DNA from: an uncultured Zoogloea sp.
GTDB lineage: Bacteria > Pseudomonadota > Gammaproteobacteria > Burkholderiales > Rhodocyclaceae
Direction: 5' to 3'
Assembly: GCA_937967645.1 (NCBI GenBank)
Contig: CALBTT010000213.1
Span: 1 to 64,000, forward strand
DNA: 64,000 nt
The notes below the pieces were generated by a model. The model was not told where the DNA came from. It saw nothing but the letters and a program-made list of their open reading frames with translations, and did no database searches. This document shows positions 1 through 9,850 of this stretch, piece by piece. Position numbers and translations under genes: made by a program. Positions within the stretch are counted from its first letter, which is position 1. Each line of letters begins with the position of its first letter.

Positions 1-177
1 ACTATGGTTAGCGAGCTAAGAGGTCGGGGGAAGGTGAGTTTGCCGGGGGCTTACGGACCAAAGGGAGACCGTCCAGAAAGTAACCAGCAACCGCAACGTT
101 GACAGTCGCTAGCTCCCTCGACGAGCAGATTGCAGGGGAATCCGGAAGTCCATGCTTGAACCGCCCCGGCCCGGCCG
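1..177. other. Unassigned leading segment (possible 3' end of a + strand gene)
   Basis: The + strand is open from the window edge to a TGA at 100-102, which would give a short C-terminal tail ending ESNQQPQR. The terminator just downstream fits a + strand transcript ending here. The frame is too short to judge and its product was not recognised. The stretch could equally be untranslated or structured RNA; it did not match the conserved parts of RNase P RNA, tmRNA or 6S RNA as I remember them. Confidence 0.2.
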
Positions 178-212
178 AAATGCCCACCCCCGTCAGGAGG
201 TGGGCATTTTCT
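178..212 (+). terminator. Rho-independent terminator
   Basis: Perfect 11-bp inverted repeat (AAATGCCCACC at 178-188, GGTGGGCATTT at 199-209) with a 10-nt loop, running into TTTTCTT. It should end whatever + strand transcript enters from the left edge and insulate the oxidoreductase operon that follows. Confidence 0.8.
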
Positions 213-218
213 TATAAT
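213..218 (+). promoter_or_regulatory. Candidate -10 box (TATAAT)
   Basis: A perfect TATAAT lies directly behind the terminator and 37 bases before the TTG start at 256. No good -35 hexamer is seen 16-18 bases upstream, because that position falls inside the terminator stem. It is the only promoter-like element before the oxidoreductase gene. Confidence 0.35.
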
Positions 219-255
219 GGACGCACGACACATGCATTCATGAGGGGGCGCACAA

Positions 256-1290
256 TTGAAAGCCGCATACATCACCGGCCACGGTGGCAACGAGGTCGTC
301 CAGGTCGGCGAACGTGATCGACCGGTCCGCCGGCCAGGCGAGGTGCGGGTCCGCCTGCACGCCGCCACCCTCAATCAGGTCGATCTGTACATGCGCAACA
401 GCGGCCAGGGCATCACGCACAACCTGCCCCAGATCATGGGTCTGGATGGTGCGGGGCTGATCGAGGAGGTGGACGCGGAGGAAACCCTGCTGAAGCCCGG
501 CCAGCGGGTCGTCCTGCACCCGGGCCTCAACTGCGGCCGCTGCGAGTTCTGCCAGCGTGGCGAGGGCGTGCTGTGCCCCCGGATGCGGTTTCTTGGCGAG
601 CACCGGGACGGCACCTTCGCCGAATGGGTCAGTCTGCCCGCCCGCAACGTGTTCCCCATGCCCACGCACCTGGACTTCGTCGAGGCCGCGGCGCTGGGGG
701 TCAATCACCTGACGGCCTGGCGCATGCTGTTCACCAAGGCCCAGGTCAAGCCCTGGGAAACCGTGCTGGTCTTCGGCATCGGGGGCGGGGTCTCGCTCGC
801 CGCGCTGCAACTGGCCAAGGCCACAGGGGCCCGGGTCATCGTCACCTCCCGCAACGACACCAAGCTCGCACGAGCCGTGGCCATGGGCGCGGATCACGGC
901 ATCAACAGCCGGACCGGCGATGTGGCGAAGGCGGTACTGGCCTTCACCGGCGGTCGCGGTGTCGATGTGGTGATCGAGAACGTCGGCGAGGCCGTCTGGC
1001 CCGCCGCCATGAAGTCCCTGGTACGCGGCGGCCGCCTGGTCACCTGTGGCGCCACCAGCGGCGACCAGCCACCGGCAGACCTGCGCCGCATCTTCATCCG
1101 CCAGCTGCAGATTCTCGGGTCCACCCATGGGGACTTCTCCGAATTCCATGACCTGCTGGCCTTCGTCGAGCAACAGCGGATCGTCCCGGTGATCGACAGC
1201 AGCTTCCCCATCACCGGCATCCACGCGGCCCTGGACCGGTTGGAGTCGGGTTTGCAGTTCGGCAAGGTCGGACTGACCCTGCAGCCATGA
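256..1290 (+). CDS. Zinc-type MDR oxidoreductase (quinone reductase-like)
   Basis: Medium-chain dehydrogenase/reductase of 344 aa, expected to be a cytosolic NAD(P)H-dependent oxidoreductase. The N-terminal GroES-like domain is followed by a Rossmann fold with GIGGG at about 174-178. Cys93, Cys96, Cys99 and Cys107 form the structural-zinc lobe. The usual catalytic-zinc ligands are absent: the first position reads TLNQVD and the GHE motif reads GLDG. That favours a quinone/enone reductase over an alcohol dehydrogenase; the substrate cannot be read from the sequence. The TTG start is chosen because MKAAYI is the family N terminus and GAGGGGG lies at 242-248. The stop overlaps the next gene (ATGA), so the two are translationally coupled. 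Confidence 0.85.
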   Translation: MKAAYITGHGGNEVVQVGERDRPVRRPGEVRVRLHAATLNQVDLYMRNSGQGITHNLPQIMGLDGAGLIEEVDAEETLLKPGQRVVLHPGLNCGRCEFCQRGEGVLCPRMRFLGEHRDGTFAEWVSLPARNVFPMPTHLDFVEAAALGVNHLTAWRMLFTKAQVKPWETVLVFGIGGGVSLAALQLAKATGARVIVTSRNDTKLARAVAMGADHGINSRTGDVAKAVLAFTGGRGVDVVIENVGEAVWPAAMKSLVRGGRLVTCGATSGDQPPADLRRIFIRQLQILGSTHGDFSEFHDLLAFVEQQRIVPVIDSSFPITGIHAALDRLESGLQFGKVGLTLQP

Positions 1291-2237
1291 ACGCCCGTTC
1301 CGCTCCAGGAAAGCGGCTCACGCAGCGGCTGGTGCTGGCCCTGCTGCTGGCCGCCACCGCACAGGTCGCCAGCGCAGGCCCCCTCCGCGAACGCCTCCGT
1401 GAGATGCGGGCCGAGCATCAGGCCACCTCCCTCACGGATGAATCAGGCCTGCCGCCCGGCGCGCAACATCTGGGCGACATCGCCTACGGCCCCCACCCGG
1501 CCCAGCGCTTCGACGTCTATCTTCCGGCCCGGCCCGAGTCCGCGCCGATCATCTTCATGGTGCATGGCGGCGCCTGGAAATGGGGCGACAAGGCAATGAG
1601 CCGCGTCGTCGATGCCAAGCTCGCCCGCTGGGTGAACCGCGGTTTCATCCTGGTGTCCGCCAACTACCGGATGCTCCCCGATGCGGCACCCGACGTACAG
1701 TTGCAGGACGTGGCCAGGGCCCTGGCGGTGACGCAGGACAAGGCCCCCTCCTGGGGCGGCGACCCGCAGCGCGTCGTGTTGATGGGCCACTCGGCCGGCG
1801 CCCACCTGGTCGCCCTGCTGGGCTCAGCCCCACGCTACGCAGGCGAGCCCGGACTGCACCCGGTGATCGGTACCGTCGCCCTCGACAGCGCGGCCATGGA
1901 CGTGACGGCCATCATGAGCCATCGCCACCTCCCGCTCTACGACGCCCCCTTTGGAACGGATCCTGCTTACTGGCAGGCCATGTCACCTGTCCATGCCCTC
2001 ACGTCCGGTGCGGCTCCCCTGCTGTCGGTCTGCTCGACCCGCCGGGCCGAATCCTGCCAGCAGGCACAGCAGTTCGCTGCACGAGCCGGCCAGCTAGGGA
2101 TACGAGCGGAGGTGCTGCCTGAGGATCTCTCCCACGGTGACATCAATGCACAACTCGGCCAGCCAGGGGCCTACACCCATGCCGTCGAGCGCTTCCTCAG
2201 CAGCCTCGACAACGGGATCGCGCGCCGGCTCCGATGA
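1287..2237 (+). CDS. Exported alpha/beta hydrolase (esterase/lipase-like)
   Basis: 316 aa with a Sec-type signal peptide (hydrophobic 15-28, AxA-like site near residue 30), so it probably works in the periplasm. It has the oxyanion motif HGGAW at 93-97 and the nucleophile elbow GHSAG with Ser169, as in HSL/BD-FAE-type esterases. A likely acid residue and the His of SHGD near the C terminus complete the triad. The substrate is unknown. Its ATG overlaps the stop of the oxidoreductase by four bases, and a small exported protein follows after 45 bases. Confidence 0.82.
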   Translation: MNARSAPGKRLTQRLVLALLLAATAQVASAGPLRERLREMRAEHQATSLTDESGLPPGAQHLGDIAYGPHPAQRFDVYLPARPESAPIIFMVHGGAWKWGDKAMSRVVDAKLARWVNRGFILVSANYRMLPDAAPDVQLQDVARALAVTQDKAPSWGGDPQRVVLMGHSAGAHLVALLGSAPRYAGEPGLHPVIGTVALDSAAMDVTAIMSHRHLPLYDAPFGTDPAYWQAMSPVHALTSGAAPLLSVCSTRRAESCQQAQQFAARAGQLGIRAEVLPEDLSHGDINAQLGQPGAYTHAVERFLSSLDNGIARRLR

Positions 2238-2282
2238 TTTGAAATCTCTCTATCTGCTCTCCCAAATCGATCTGCCTACCTC

Positions 2283-2708
2283 ATGAATACCCTGCACCGC
2301 GTCACCCTGATCACCGCCCTCACCTGCTTAAGCGCCACGTCTCAAGCCGCCTTCAAGGGCGAAGACTTCAGCGGCATCTACGATTGCACCGGCAAGGACA
2401 GCCAGGAAGGCCCCTACAAGGGCACCGTCACCCTGGCGCTCGAGCCTGCACACAGCCAGGGCCGGCTGGCCGCCTACCGCTTCAAGCTGGAAGTGCCGGA
2501 CTATGGCGCCTATCCGGGCCATGCCGCAGCAGATGGCCGCCAGATGGGCATCTACTTCGCCAACACCGATCCGGCGACGCGTGATTTCGGGACCGGCATT
2601 GCCCGCTTCAGCCGCAATAAGACGGGCAAGTGGAGCTTCACCAAGTATTACTACGAGCCGGAGTTCAAGGGCGGTAACCACGGTACCGAGCACTGCGTGC
2701 AGCGCTGA
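2283..2708 (+). CDS. Small exported protein of unknown function
   Basis: 141 aa with a clear signal peptide (cleavage expected after SQA, about residue 22). The mature part has two cysteines, in YDCTGKD near the start and EHCVQR at the extreme C terminus, spaced to form one disulfide that ties both ends together. It is rich in Tyr, Gly and Lys and has no transmembrane segment after the signal. The family was not recognised. It is probably co-transcribed with the upstream hydrolase and converges on cheB. Confidence 0.65.
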   Translation: MNTLHRVTLITALTCLSATSQAAFKGEDFSGIYDCTGKDSQEGPYKGTVTLALEPAHSQGRLAAYRFKLEVPDYGAYPGHAAADGRQMGIYFANTDPATRDFGTGIARFSRNKTGKWSFTKYYYEPEFKGGNHGTEHCVQR

Positions 2709-2715
2709 GCGGCTC

Positions 2716-2727
2716 CTGCCGGCAGGC
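2716..2727. other. Short palindrome between convergent genes
   Basis: CCTGCCGGCAGG lies in the 26-base gap between the small exported protein (+) and cheB (-), flanked by CT/GG(AG) that could lengthen the stem. It has no T run, so it is at most a weak bidirectional terminator. Confidence 0.3.
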
Positions 2728-2734
2728 GGAGCAC

Positions 2735-3805
2735 TCAGGCCCGCCTGCTGCCCCGGCCCAGAATGGCGCCCGGGATGTCCTTGAGGGGCAGCACCCGATC
2801 CACGGCCCCCAGCTTCACGGCTTCCTTGGGCATGCCATAGACCACGCAGCTGGCTTCGTCCTGGGCCAGGGTCCAGGCGCCGGCCTCATGCATCTCCTTC
2901 AGACCTCGGGCACCGTCATCGCCCATTCCGGTCATGATGATGCCCACCGCGTTCTTTCCGGCAAAACGGGCTGCGGAGCGGAACAGCACATCCACCGATG
3001 GGCGGTGCCGGCTCACGGGGGGGCCATCGACGACATCCACCATGTACTGGGCGCCGCTGCGCTTGAGCAGCATGTGCTTGCCCCCCGGGGCGATGAGCAC
3101 CCGGCCCGGCATCACCCGATCACCATGCCGTGCCTCGCGGACCGAGACCTCGCACAGGGCGTCCAGGCGCTGGGCGAAGGCCCCGGTGAACTTCTCCGGC
3201 ATATGCTGCACCACGACGATTCCCGGGCACAGTCTGGGCAGGGCGCGCAGGATCGCCTCCAGGGCCTGGGTGCCGCCGGTGGAGGTACCGATGGCAACCA
3301 CCATCTCGGTGGTCAAGGCCATGGCGCCACCGGCGGGCAGCATCGCATCTGCAGTCAGCCGCGGCGGCGGCGCGATCACGGGTACAGACGCAAGACGGCG
3401 CACATTGGCCCGCGCGGCCGCCTTCACGGCACTGATCAGATCGTCTGAGCTGTCCATCAGGAACTGCCGGAGTCCCATCTTGGGCTTGGCCACCACCGTC
3501 ACCGCACCGGCAGCCAATGCCTGCATGGCAGTCTCCGAGCCCTGCTCGGTGAGGGTCGAACAGATCACCACCGGCGTGGGCCGCTCCGCCATGATCTTGC
3601 GGAGAAAGGTGATGCCATCCATGCGCGGCATCTCCACATCGAGAACGATGACGTCCGGCCAGCAGACTTTCATCTTTTCCAGCGCAAAGACCGGATCCAC
3701 AGCAGCGCCGATCACCTCGATGGCGTGGTCCTCATCCAAGGCGGCAGAGAGCACCTGGCGGACCACCGCCGAGTCATCGACGATCATGACCTTGATGGCA
3801 GGCAT
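2735..3805 (-). CDS. cheB: CheB, chemoreceptor glutamate methylesterase/deamidase
   Basis: Response regulator that removes methyl groups from receptor glutamates to reset adaptation. The N-terminal receiver has the acidic pair VDDS and phospho-acceptor Asp56 (VLDVEMP). The C-terminal methylesterase has the triad Ser175 (GTSTGG), His201 (VVQHMP) and Asp297 (GMGDDG). The ATG at 3805 is preferred to a TTG at 3823, because AAGGAAG lies just upstream and [11 protein letters not shown] is the family N terminus. It is the last gene of the chemosensory operon, with cheD ending 14 bases upstream. Confidence 0.95.
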   Translation of the reverse strand: MPAIKVMIVDDSAVVRQVLSAALDEDHAIEVIGAAVDPVFALEKMKVCWPDVIVLDVEMPRMDGITFLRKIMAERPTPVVICSTLTEQGSETAMQALAAGAVTVVAKPKMGLRQFLMDSSDDLISAVKAAARANVRRLASVPVIAPPPRLTADAMLPAGGAMALTTEMVVAIGTSTGGTQALEAILRALPRLCPGIVVVQHMPEKFTGAFAQRLDALCEVSVREARHGDRVMPGRVLIAPGGKHMLLKRSGAQYMVDVVDGPPVSRHRPSVDVLFRSAARFAGKNAVGIIMTGMGDDGARGLKEMHEAGAWTLAQDEASCVVYGMPKEAVKLGAVDRVLPLKDIPGAILGRGSRRA

Positions 3806-3819
3806 GCAGCTTCCTTTAT

Positions 3820-4323
3820 TCAACGACTGGCCGTCACCCCATCCTGGGGCCCGGTATGTTCAAGGGTGACCCGTCCGCTCCAGACATCGAACAGGAGATG
3901 ACGGTGACCGATACCCTCAACGTGGGCACCGATGCAATCGAGACTGTGCCGCCGCATCAGGGCCCGCGCGGCAGCGACGTTCTGCGGGCCGATCGGGGCG
4001 AGGTTGCAGGCCATGCCGGGGAACATGTTTCCACCGCCGAACATCCGTACCCGATACTCTGACGGCTGGGTGTGCGCCGCACGGATCTCCTGCAGCATCA
4101 GGCCGAAGGCCTCGTCGCCGTAGCGCCCATCAAGCGGGCCCGACACAGGACGGTTGCGACTGGGCAGCACGTAATGGCACATGCCTCCGAGCAGCTTGCG
4201 CGGATGCCAGAACACCAGCGCCACGCATGAGCCGAGCAGCGTACGCAGACGCGTGTGCCGGTCCCCGAAGTACAGTTCCCCGGGCCGCAGGAACACGTCC
4301 ACCACGCCATCGGGCCGGCGCAC
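3820..4323 (-). CDS. cheD: CheD, chemoreceptor glutamine deamidase
   Basis: 167 aa. CheD converts specific receptor glutamines to glutamate and in many bacteria also controls CheY phosphatase activity. The catalytic Cys33 (LGSCV) and His50 (MCHY) are present in the usual order and spacing. The start is a GTG three bases after the cheR stop; the nearby ATG is out of frame. The cheR-cheD-cheB order groups the receptor-modification enzymes downstream of the receptors. Confidence 0.93.
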   Translation of the reverse strand: MRRPDGVVDVFLRPGELYFGDRHTRLRTLLGSCVALVFWHPRKLLGGMCHYVLPSRNRPVSGPLDGRYGDEAFGLMLQEIRAAHTQPSEYRVRMFGGGNMFPGMACNLAPIGPQNVAAARALMRRHSLDCIGAHVEGIGHRHLLFDVWSGRVTLEHTGPQDGVTASR

Positions 4324-4326
4324 GCA

Positions 4327-5163
4327 TCAGGCCTCGGGCTTGCGGTAGATGGAAGGCCGTACGGCCTTCAACGCATCCGACACGCCATTCAGGTTCTCCG
4401 AGTGGGACACCACGAAATGCCCCCCCGGCCGCAGCAGGGGCAGGATGCGCCGCACCACTTGTCGCTTGGTCTCGATATCGAAGTAGATCATCACGTTACG
4501 CAGGAAGATCAGATCGAAGACGCCGAGATCGGGCAGGCTGGCGTTGAGATTCACCTGACGGAACTCGATCCTGCCTTTCAGTTCCGGCTTGATCATGAAG
4601 GAGCCCTCCTGGCTTCCGACGCCCTTGAGGCAGTACTTGCGGAGCAGCGGCCGCGGAATGCCTTCGGCATCCTCGATCAGATAGCGCCCCTGCCTTGCGG
4701 TGGCCAGCACCCTGGAAGACAGGTCCGAGGCCACGATCCCCCAGGGCCGCCCCCCGAGGACTTCGGCCATCACCATGGCCAGCGTGTAGGGCTCCTCACC
4801 ACTTGAGCAGGCCCCGCTCCACACCCTGACCGGCCCCTTCGACTTCAGGCCCGGCAGCACGCTGTCGCGGAGAAAGTCGAAGTGCTTGGGCTCCCGAAAG
4901 AAATAGGTCTCGTTGGTGGTCAGGAGATCGACCGCCGTCTGCATCTCCCCCCCATCGGCCTGGAGCCGACGGAAATAGTCGGCGTAGCTGGGCAGGCTCA
5001 GATGACGCAGGCGCTTGGCAAGGCGCCCCGCCACCAGTTGCTTCTTGGCATCCGAAAGACTGATGCCGGCATGGCGGTACATGAGGTCCCGGAACAGCCG
5101 GAACTCCCGGTCCTGGAGCGGACCGTGCTCCCCGACGGTCCGGCTGACAGCAAGTGTCGTCAC
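4327..5163 (-). CDS. cheR: CheR, chemoreceptor methyltransferase
   Basis: 278 aa SAM-dependent O-methyltransferase acting on receptor glutamates. The N-terminal helical domain (about 15-85) precedes a Rossmann SAM-binding domain with WSGACSSGEEPYT and the YFFREP motif. The C terminus keeps the SENL segment. It starts 12 bases after the poly-HAMP MCP, whose C-terminal DYVEF tail is a plausible docking site for this enzyme. Confidence 0.94.
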   Translation of the reverse strand: MTTLAVSRTVGEHGPLQDREFRLFRDLMYRHAGISLSDAKKQLVAGRLAKRLRHLSLPSYADYFRRLQADGGEMQTAVDLLTTNETYFFREPKHFDFLRDSVLPGLKSKGPVRVWSGACSSGEEPYTLAMVMAEVLGGRPWGIVASDLSSRVLATARQGRYLIEDAEGIPRPLLRKYCLKGVGSQEGSFMIKPELKGRIEFRQVNLNASLPDLGVFDLIFLRNVMIYFDIETKRQVVRRILPLLRPGGHFVVSHSENLNGVSDALKAVRPSIYRKPEA

Positions 5164-5175
5164 GATATCGCTCCG

Positions 5176-7617
5176 TCAGGCTGCGAATTCGACATAGTCG
5201 GCTTCGAGCATCCGACTCCCGTTGCCAGCCGGGACACGCGATCCCGTGTCCCGCAGTGCCCCGGGGCGGCGGCGGGCAGCCTCCCGCACGGTGGGCGCCT
5301 GACGCTCGTCTCCACCGAGCCGGAAGTAGGCCATCGCACGGTTCAACAGCTCGGCTTGCGCGCTCAACTCTTCGGCGGTCGCCGCCAGTTCCTCGGAAGC
5401 CGACGCGTTCTGCTGGCTGGACTGGGACAGCTGGCCCATGGCCATGTTGATCTGGCTGATCCCCGAGCCCTGTTCTTCAGATGCGGAGCTGATCTCCTGC
5501 ACCAGATCAGAGGTCTTGCTGATGCTCGGGATGATCACTTCCAGCAGCGCGCCCGCCCGTTCGGCCAGGGCCACGCTGCCTCTGGCGGTCTCGGAGATCT
5601 CCTGGGCCGCCACCTGGCTACGCTCGGCCAGCTTGCGGACCTCCGCCGCCACCACGGCGAAGCCCTTGCCATGCTCACCGGCTCGGGCCGCCTCGATGGC
5701 CGCATTGAGGGCCAGCAGGTTGGTCTGGTACGCGATGTCATCCACGATGCCGATCTTTTCTGCGATGCTCCTCATGGCCTCCACCGTGGACCGCACGGCC
5801 TCGCCCCCTTCCCGGGCCTCCTTGACTGCCTTGGACGCCATCCCGTCAGTCAGCTTGGCGTTGTCGCTGTTCTGGCAGACTGAAGCCGACATCTGCTCGA
5901 TGGATGCCGAGGTCTCCTCGATGCTGGCCGCCTGCTCACCCGCCCCCTGGGAGAGGCTCTGGGCGGTCGCGCTGACCTCCTCGGACGAGCTGCCGATGGC
6001 GTCGGAGGTCCCCCTCACCTCGGCGATCACGCCGGCCAACTTGCTCAATGTGCCGTTGAGGGCCTCCTTCAACTCACCCAGTTGCCCCCGGTAATCACCC
6101 TGCACGCTGCAGGTCAGATCCCCCCGCTCGAGGGCGGCGATCACTGTCATCACTTCGGCCAGAGGCCCGACAATCGCATCCAGGGTGCCGTTCACACCCT
6201 CCACGATGCGACGGAAGTCTCCCTGATGCCGGGTCGCATCAGCGCGTGTTTCGAGCCGCCCGGCCGTGGCGGCCTGGGCCAGCAGGCCTGCATCGGCGAT
6301 CAAGGCCTTGATGTTGGTGCGCACCTGCTCAACGTTGTCGTTGATGAAACGCTTCTTGCCCGGGAAGACCTCCAGCGGCGCGTCGAGATTGCCCTCCCCG
6401 AACGCCCGGATACAGGCCATCGCCTTCTTCTTCACCGAGATATGCCCGGCCACCATCTCATTGACCCCCTCCGCCATGGTCTTGTAGGCGCCCCGGAACC
6501 GGGAGGACTCGATCACCGCGTCGATATCGCCCTTGTCGTGCTCGCTGCTCATGCGATGCATCTCGGCGATGAAATCCCGGACGTTGCCGCGCAGCTGCTC
6601 GACGGTGTCGTTGATGAAGGATTTCTTGCCCGGGAAGGTCTCCAGAGGGGCATCGAAGTCGCCCTCAGCAAAGGCCTGAACACAGCTCATCGCCTTCTTC
6701 TTCACTTCGATGTGCCCCGCCACCATGCCGTTGACACCCCTGCCCACCTCGGCGAACGCCCCCTTCAGGGCGGTGGTGTCGATCACCACATCGATATCGC
6801 CCCGGTCGTGCTCATGGGACATGTGCTTCATTTCATCCATCAGGCGCTGCAGCCCCAGGGTCATGTCCCTGAGCGCCGCCATCAAGCTGCTGCTGTCGCC
6901 GGGCCGCAGCGTGATGGGCGTGCTCAGGTCCCCGGCAGCCACCCGGGTCGCCACCTCGACGGCCGCACCGGGCTCCCCCCCGAGGACCCGCATCAATCCG
7001 CGCGTGGTCAGGAGTCCGAGGATGCCCACCCCGAGCAGTACCAGCGCAGCCATCCCCCCCAGGAACAGGAGCGCAGAGTCATGGATCTGCCGCACTGCTT
7101 CGCCGGACTGCCTGGCGAGCGCCTCAGCAAGCGCCAGATGCGCCTCGAACCGGGTCATCAACATCTCGCCCAGGGGTTGAATGGCCTGGTAGGCCTCCTG
7201 CACGTCGGCCCGGCGATGCCCACGCTCCGCCTCGAAGATCTCGGCAATGCGTCGCTCCATGTCGACGAACAGCGCGCGCTCCTCCTCGAACAGGCGACGG
7301 CTGCGCTCGTCAGTGGCCTTGGCCGCCGCTTTCTCCAATCCACTGCGCAACGCCCTGGCAGCCTCCCCCGTCGACTTGGCCAATTCGGCGGCGCGAGCCG
7401 GCTCCTCTCCGGCAACCAGCTTCGTGATGGCCAGCTGGATACGATTGAACTGCTCGCGGTGAGTCACGACCTCGAGCACACCGGGCAGATCACGGGCCCC
7501 ACCTCCATCCGCCACAGCCAGCAGTCGGTTCAACTGGCTTGCGCTGATGGCAGCCAGCCCCAGCACACCCAGCAGGGCGACCAATACCAACAGCGTCATT
7601 CTTCGAGTTACGTTCAT
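5176..7617 (-). CDS. Methyl-accepting chemotaxis protein with tandem HAMP-like repeats
   Basis: About 813 aa from the ATG at 7617, which has AGGAGAG six bases upstream; the longest frame starts 11 codons earlier without support. The order is TM1 (about 8-25), a helical periplasmic domain rich in charged residues, TM2 (about 182-205), a HAMP domain, then two nearly identical 90-residue units (about 266-355 and 356-445) and a further HAMP-like segment. The cytoplasmic signalling hairpin follows, with the tip around [24 protein letters not shown]. The C terminus is ADYVEFAA, a candidate pentapeptide tether for CheR/CheB. The periplasmic ligand cannot be predicted. Confidence 0.92.
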   Translation of the reverse strand: MNVTRRMTLLVLVALLGVLGLAAISASQLNRLLAVADGGGARDLPGVLEVVTHREQFNRIQLAITKLVAGEEPARAAELAKSTGEAARALRSGLEKAAAKATDERSRRLFEEERALFVDMERRIAEIFEAERGHRRADVQEAYQAIQPLGEMLMTRFEAHLALAEALARQSGEAVRQIHDSALLFLGGMAALVLLGVGILGLLTTRGLMRVLGGEPGAAVEVATRVAAGDLSTPITLRPGDSSSLMAALRDMTLGLQRLMDEMKHMSHEHDRGDIDVVIDTTALKGAFAEVGRGVNGMVAGHIEVKKKAMSCVQAFAEGDFDAPLETFPGKKSFINDTVEQLRGNVRDFIAEMHRMSSEHDKGDIDAVIESSRFRGAYKTMAEGVNEMVAGHISVKKKAMACIRAFGEGNLDAPLEVFPGKKRFINDNVEQVRTNIKALIADAGLLAQAATAGRLETRADATRHQGDFRRIVEGVNGTLDAIVGPLAEVMTVIAALERGDLTCSVQGDYRGQLGELKEALNGTLSKLAGVIAEVRGTSDAIGSSSEEVSATAQSLSQGAGEQAASIEETSASIEQMSASVCQNSDNAKLTDGMASKAVKEAREGGEAVRSTVEAMRSIAEKIGIVDDIAYQTNLLALNAAIEAARAGEHGKGFAVVAAEVRKLAERSQVAAQEISETARGSVALAERAGALLEVIIPSISKTSDLVQEISSASEEQGSGISQINMAMGQLSQSSQQNASASEELAATAEELSAQAELLNRAMAYFRLGGDERQAPTVREAARRRPGALRDTGSRVPAGNGSRMLEADYVEFAA
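6283..6822 (-). repeat. Tandem 90-codon repeat inside the MCP
   Basis: Two adjacent 270-bp units encode HAMP-linker modules that begin [11 protein letters not shown] and [11 protein letters not shown] and share GVNxMVAGHI, VKKKAM, DAPLExFPGKK and FINDxVEQ. They differ at scattered residues, so the duplication is old and both copies are probably constrained. Confidence 0.85.
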
Positions 7618-7674
7618 GGTCATCTCTCCTTGGGCAGAGCCGTCAGCCACAGCTGGGCTGACGGCACAGCCGCT

Positions 7675-8217
7675 TCATTCGACAAGCGACGGTACGGGCT
7701 GGGCAGGCGCGGCCTGGGCCATCTCCGACAACATGGACAGTTCATCCGTGGAGAGCACCGCGTGCACATCGAGCAGGATCACGAAACGCCCTTCGATCTT
7801 GCCCATGCCCCGGATGAAATCGGCCCGGATGCGCGCCCCGAACGCGGGCGGAGCTTCGATGTCGGCCATAGGGATCTCCAAGACCTCGCTCACCGTGTCG
7901 ACCACGATCCCGACCACCTGGTGCTCGTCGTCATCCAGCTCGATGATCACGATGCAGGTCCGCCGCGTAGCCTCCGTGGCGCGCCCGCCGAAGCGGGCCT
8001 TCAGGTCGATGACCGGCACCACGGAACCGCGCAGGTTGATCACGCCGCGGATGCTCGCGGGCATCATCGGGATGCAGGTGACCTGACCGTATTCGATGAT
8101 CTCCTTCACGCTCAGGGTTTCCACCGCGAACATCTCGCCACCGATCGTGAAGGTCAGGTACTGCCTGGGCTCGACGAGCCCTGCGCCGTGCGCCGGCGCC
8201 TTGATCAGCTCGCCCAT
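7675..8217 (-). CDS. cheW: CheW coupling protein
   Basis: 180 aa with a single CheW domain (QYLTFTIGGEMFAV at the start, then GVINLRGSVVPVIDL), which links MCP tips to the CheA P5 domain. The length and motifs are ordinary, with a short C-terminal extension of Ala/Pro-rich residues. It lies three bases after the stop of one MCP and 57 bases before the next, so each receptor is translated beside its coupling protein. Confidence 0.94.
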   Translation of the reverse strand: MGELIKAPAHGAGLVEPRQYLTFTIGGEMFAVETLSVKEIIEYGQVTCIPMMPASIRGVINLRGSVVPVIDLKARFGGRATEATRRTCIVIIELDDDEHQVVGIVVDTVSEVLEIPMADIEAPPAFGARIRADFIRGMGKIEGRFVILLDVHAVLSTDELSMLSEMAQAAPAQPVPSLVE

Positions 8218-8220
8218 GGC

Positions 8221-9825
8221 TCAGCCCTCGAACTGGACGTAATCCGCTTCGAACAGCGGTGCGCTCGCCATGGCGCTGCTGCGACGCTCGGCCCGGAGCA
8301 CCCGGCTCCGGCCAGCACCCTGCGTCTGGGCAGACTCCAGTTTGAAGAAGGCCATCGTCTTGGTCAGCTGCTCGGCCTGGGCGCTCATCTCCTCCGCGGT
8401 GGCGGCCAGCTCTTCGGAGGCCGAAGCACTTTGCTGGGTGGCCTGGGAGAGCTGTGTCATGGCCGCATTGATCTGCCCGACGCCGGAGGTCTGCTCTTCG
8501 GAGGCGGAGCTGATCTCCTGTACCAGATCAGAGGTCTTGGTGATGCTCGGGATGATGACTTCGAACAGGTCTCCGGCCTTCTCGGCCAGAGCCACACTGC
8601 TCCTGGCGGTCTCCGAGATCTCCTGGGCCGCCACCTGGCTCCGTTCGGCCAGCTTGCGCACTTCTGCCGCAACAACCGCAAAGCCCTTGCCGTGTTCGCC
8701 GGCCCGGGCGGCTTCGATCGCCGCATTGAGCGCTAGAAGGTTGGTCTGGTACGCGATGTCATCCACGATGCCGATCTTGTCGGCGATGCTCTTCATGGCC
8801 GCAACCGTCGAGCGCACGGCCTCGCCCCCCTCCACGGCCTCTTTCGCCGCCTTGGCCGCCATGCTGTCGGTGAGCTTGGCGTTGTCGCTGTTCTGCCCGA
8901 CGGACGCGGACATCTGCTCCATGGAGGCGGACGTCTCCTCCACACTGGCCGCCTGCTCGGTCGCCCCTTGCGAGATGCTCTGCGCCGTCGCACTCACCTC
9001 TTCAGACGAGGAGCTGAGGGAGTCCGCCGTGCTGCGGACCTCACCGATGATCCCGGAGAGCCGCTCGACCATGCCCTTCAGATTGGCCGCCAGGCTGGTG
9101 CTGTCCCCTGCACGGACAGGGATCACCGTGGTCAGGTCTCCCCCTGCGATGCGCTGCACGGCATGGGCCACCAGGGCGGGCTCGGCGCCGAGCTGACGCA
9201 GCAGGCTGCGGGTGCTGGCAATCCCGATCACGATGACGCCGACCAGCGTGACGAGGGAGATCACCGCCGCCAGCCAGATCGCGCTGCTCTGGGTATTCGC
9301 GGCATCCTCCGCCGCCCGCTTGCCCAGCTCAGCGTTGTACTGGCGATGATCGTCGAAGGCCTCCGCGATGCGCCCCAGCACGGCCTGGTTATCCATCAAC
9401 AGGTCGCGGGCTTCATTGTTGCGGTTGGCACGCGACAGGCCCATCACCTTCTCGCGGAGCTGATCGTAATCCGCCAGGGCTTTGAAATCTGCGGCCAGCA
9501 AGGCACGATCCTTGTCATCCGACACCAGGCTCTCGTAGCGCTTCAGGGCATCGCTCACCTTCTGGCGATTGGCCGCGATACGCTGCTCGATCTCGGCCAT
9601 CCGGCCGCTATCGCTTTGTGCCATGTGCTGCCAGACCTGGGTCCGCAAGGCCGCGGCCGGAACCGCCGCCTCATCGATGACGAGGATGCTCGGCACCGTG
9701 TTCGCATTGGTGTAGTTGGTGACCTCATAGATACGCTTCATCTGGTAGAGGCCAGTCCCGCCCAGGATCAGGATCCCCAGGGCCGCTGCGGTGAGCAGCA
9801 CGATCATTTTCCGAATTACGGTCAT
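8221..9825 (-). CDS. Methyl-accepting chemotaxis protein (4-helix-bundle sensor)
   Basis: About 534 aa from the ATG at 9825, which has AGGAG eight bases upstream. The longest frame would add 37 codons that overlap cheA. TM1 lies at about 6-26. A helical periplasmic sensor of the 4HB_MCP type (about 30-185) follows, then TM2, one HAMP domain and the signalling hairpin. The tip region is almost identical to that of the neighbouring poly-HAMP MCP. It ends EADYVQFEG, again a DYVxF pentapeptide. The ligand is unknown; 4HB sensors bind varied small molecules. Confidence 0.93.
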   Translation of the reverse strand: MTVIRKMIVLLTAAALGILILGGTGLYQMKRIYEVTNYTNANTVPSILVIDEAAVPAAALRTQVWQHMAQSDSGRMAEIEQRIAANRQKVSDALKRYESLVSDDKDRALLAADFKALADYDQLREKVMGLSRANRNNEARDLLMDNQAVLGRIAEAFDDHRQYNAELGKRAAEDAANTQSSAIWLAAVISLVTLVGVIVIGIASTRSLLRQLGAEPALVAHAVQRIAGGDLTTVIPVRAGDSTSLAANLKGMVERLSGIIGEVRSTADSLSSSSEEVSATAQSISQGATEQAASVEETSASMEQMSASVGQNSDNAKLTDSMAAKAAKEAVEGGEAVRSTVAAMKSIADKIGIVDDIAYQTNLLALNAAIEAARAGEHGKGFAVVAAEVRKLAERSQVAAQEISETARSSVALAEKAGDLFEVIIPSITKTSDLVQEISSASEEQTSGVGQINAAMTQLSQATQQSASASEELAATAEEMSAQAEQLTKTMAFFKLESAQTQGAGRSRVLRAERRSSAMASAPLFEADYVQFEG

Positions 9826-9850
9826 TTTCTTGTCTCCTCTAAATGTGGTC

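Noticed and set aside
1..177. Possible RNase P RNA, tmRNA or riboswitch end
   Set aside because: None of the conserved cores of these RNAs could be aligned by eye.
238..1224. 328-codon - strand frame opposite the MDR oxidoreductase
   Set aside because: Shadow; the + strand has the Rossmann and zinc motifs.
6082..8736. 884-codon + strand frame across the MCP and cheW genes
   Set aside because: Shadow of the - strand receptor genes; His/Gln-rich product without domains.
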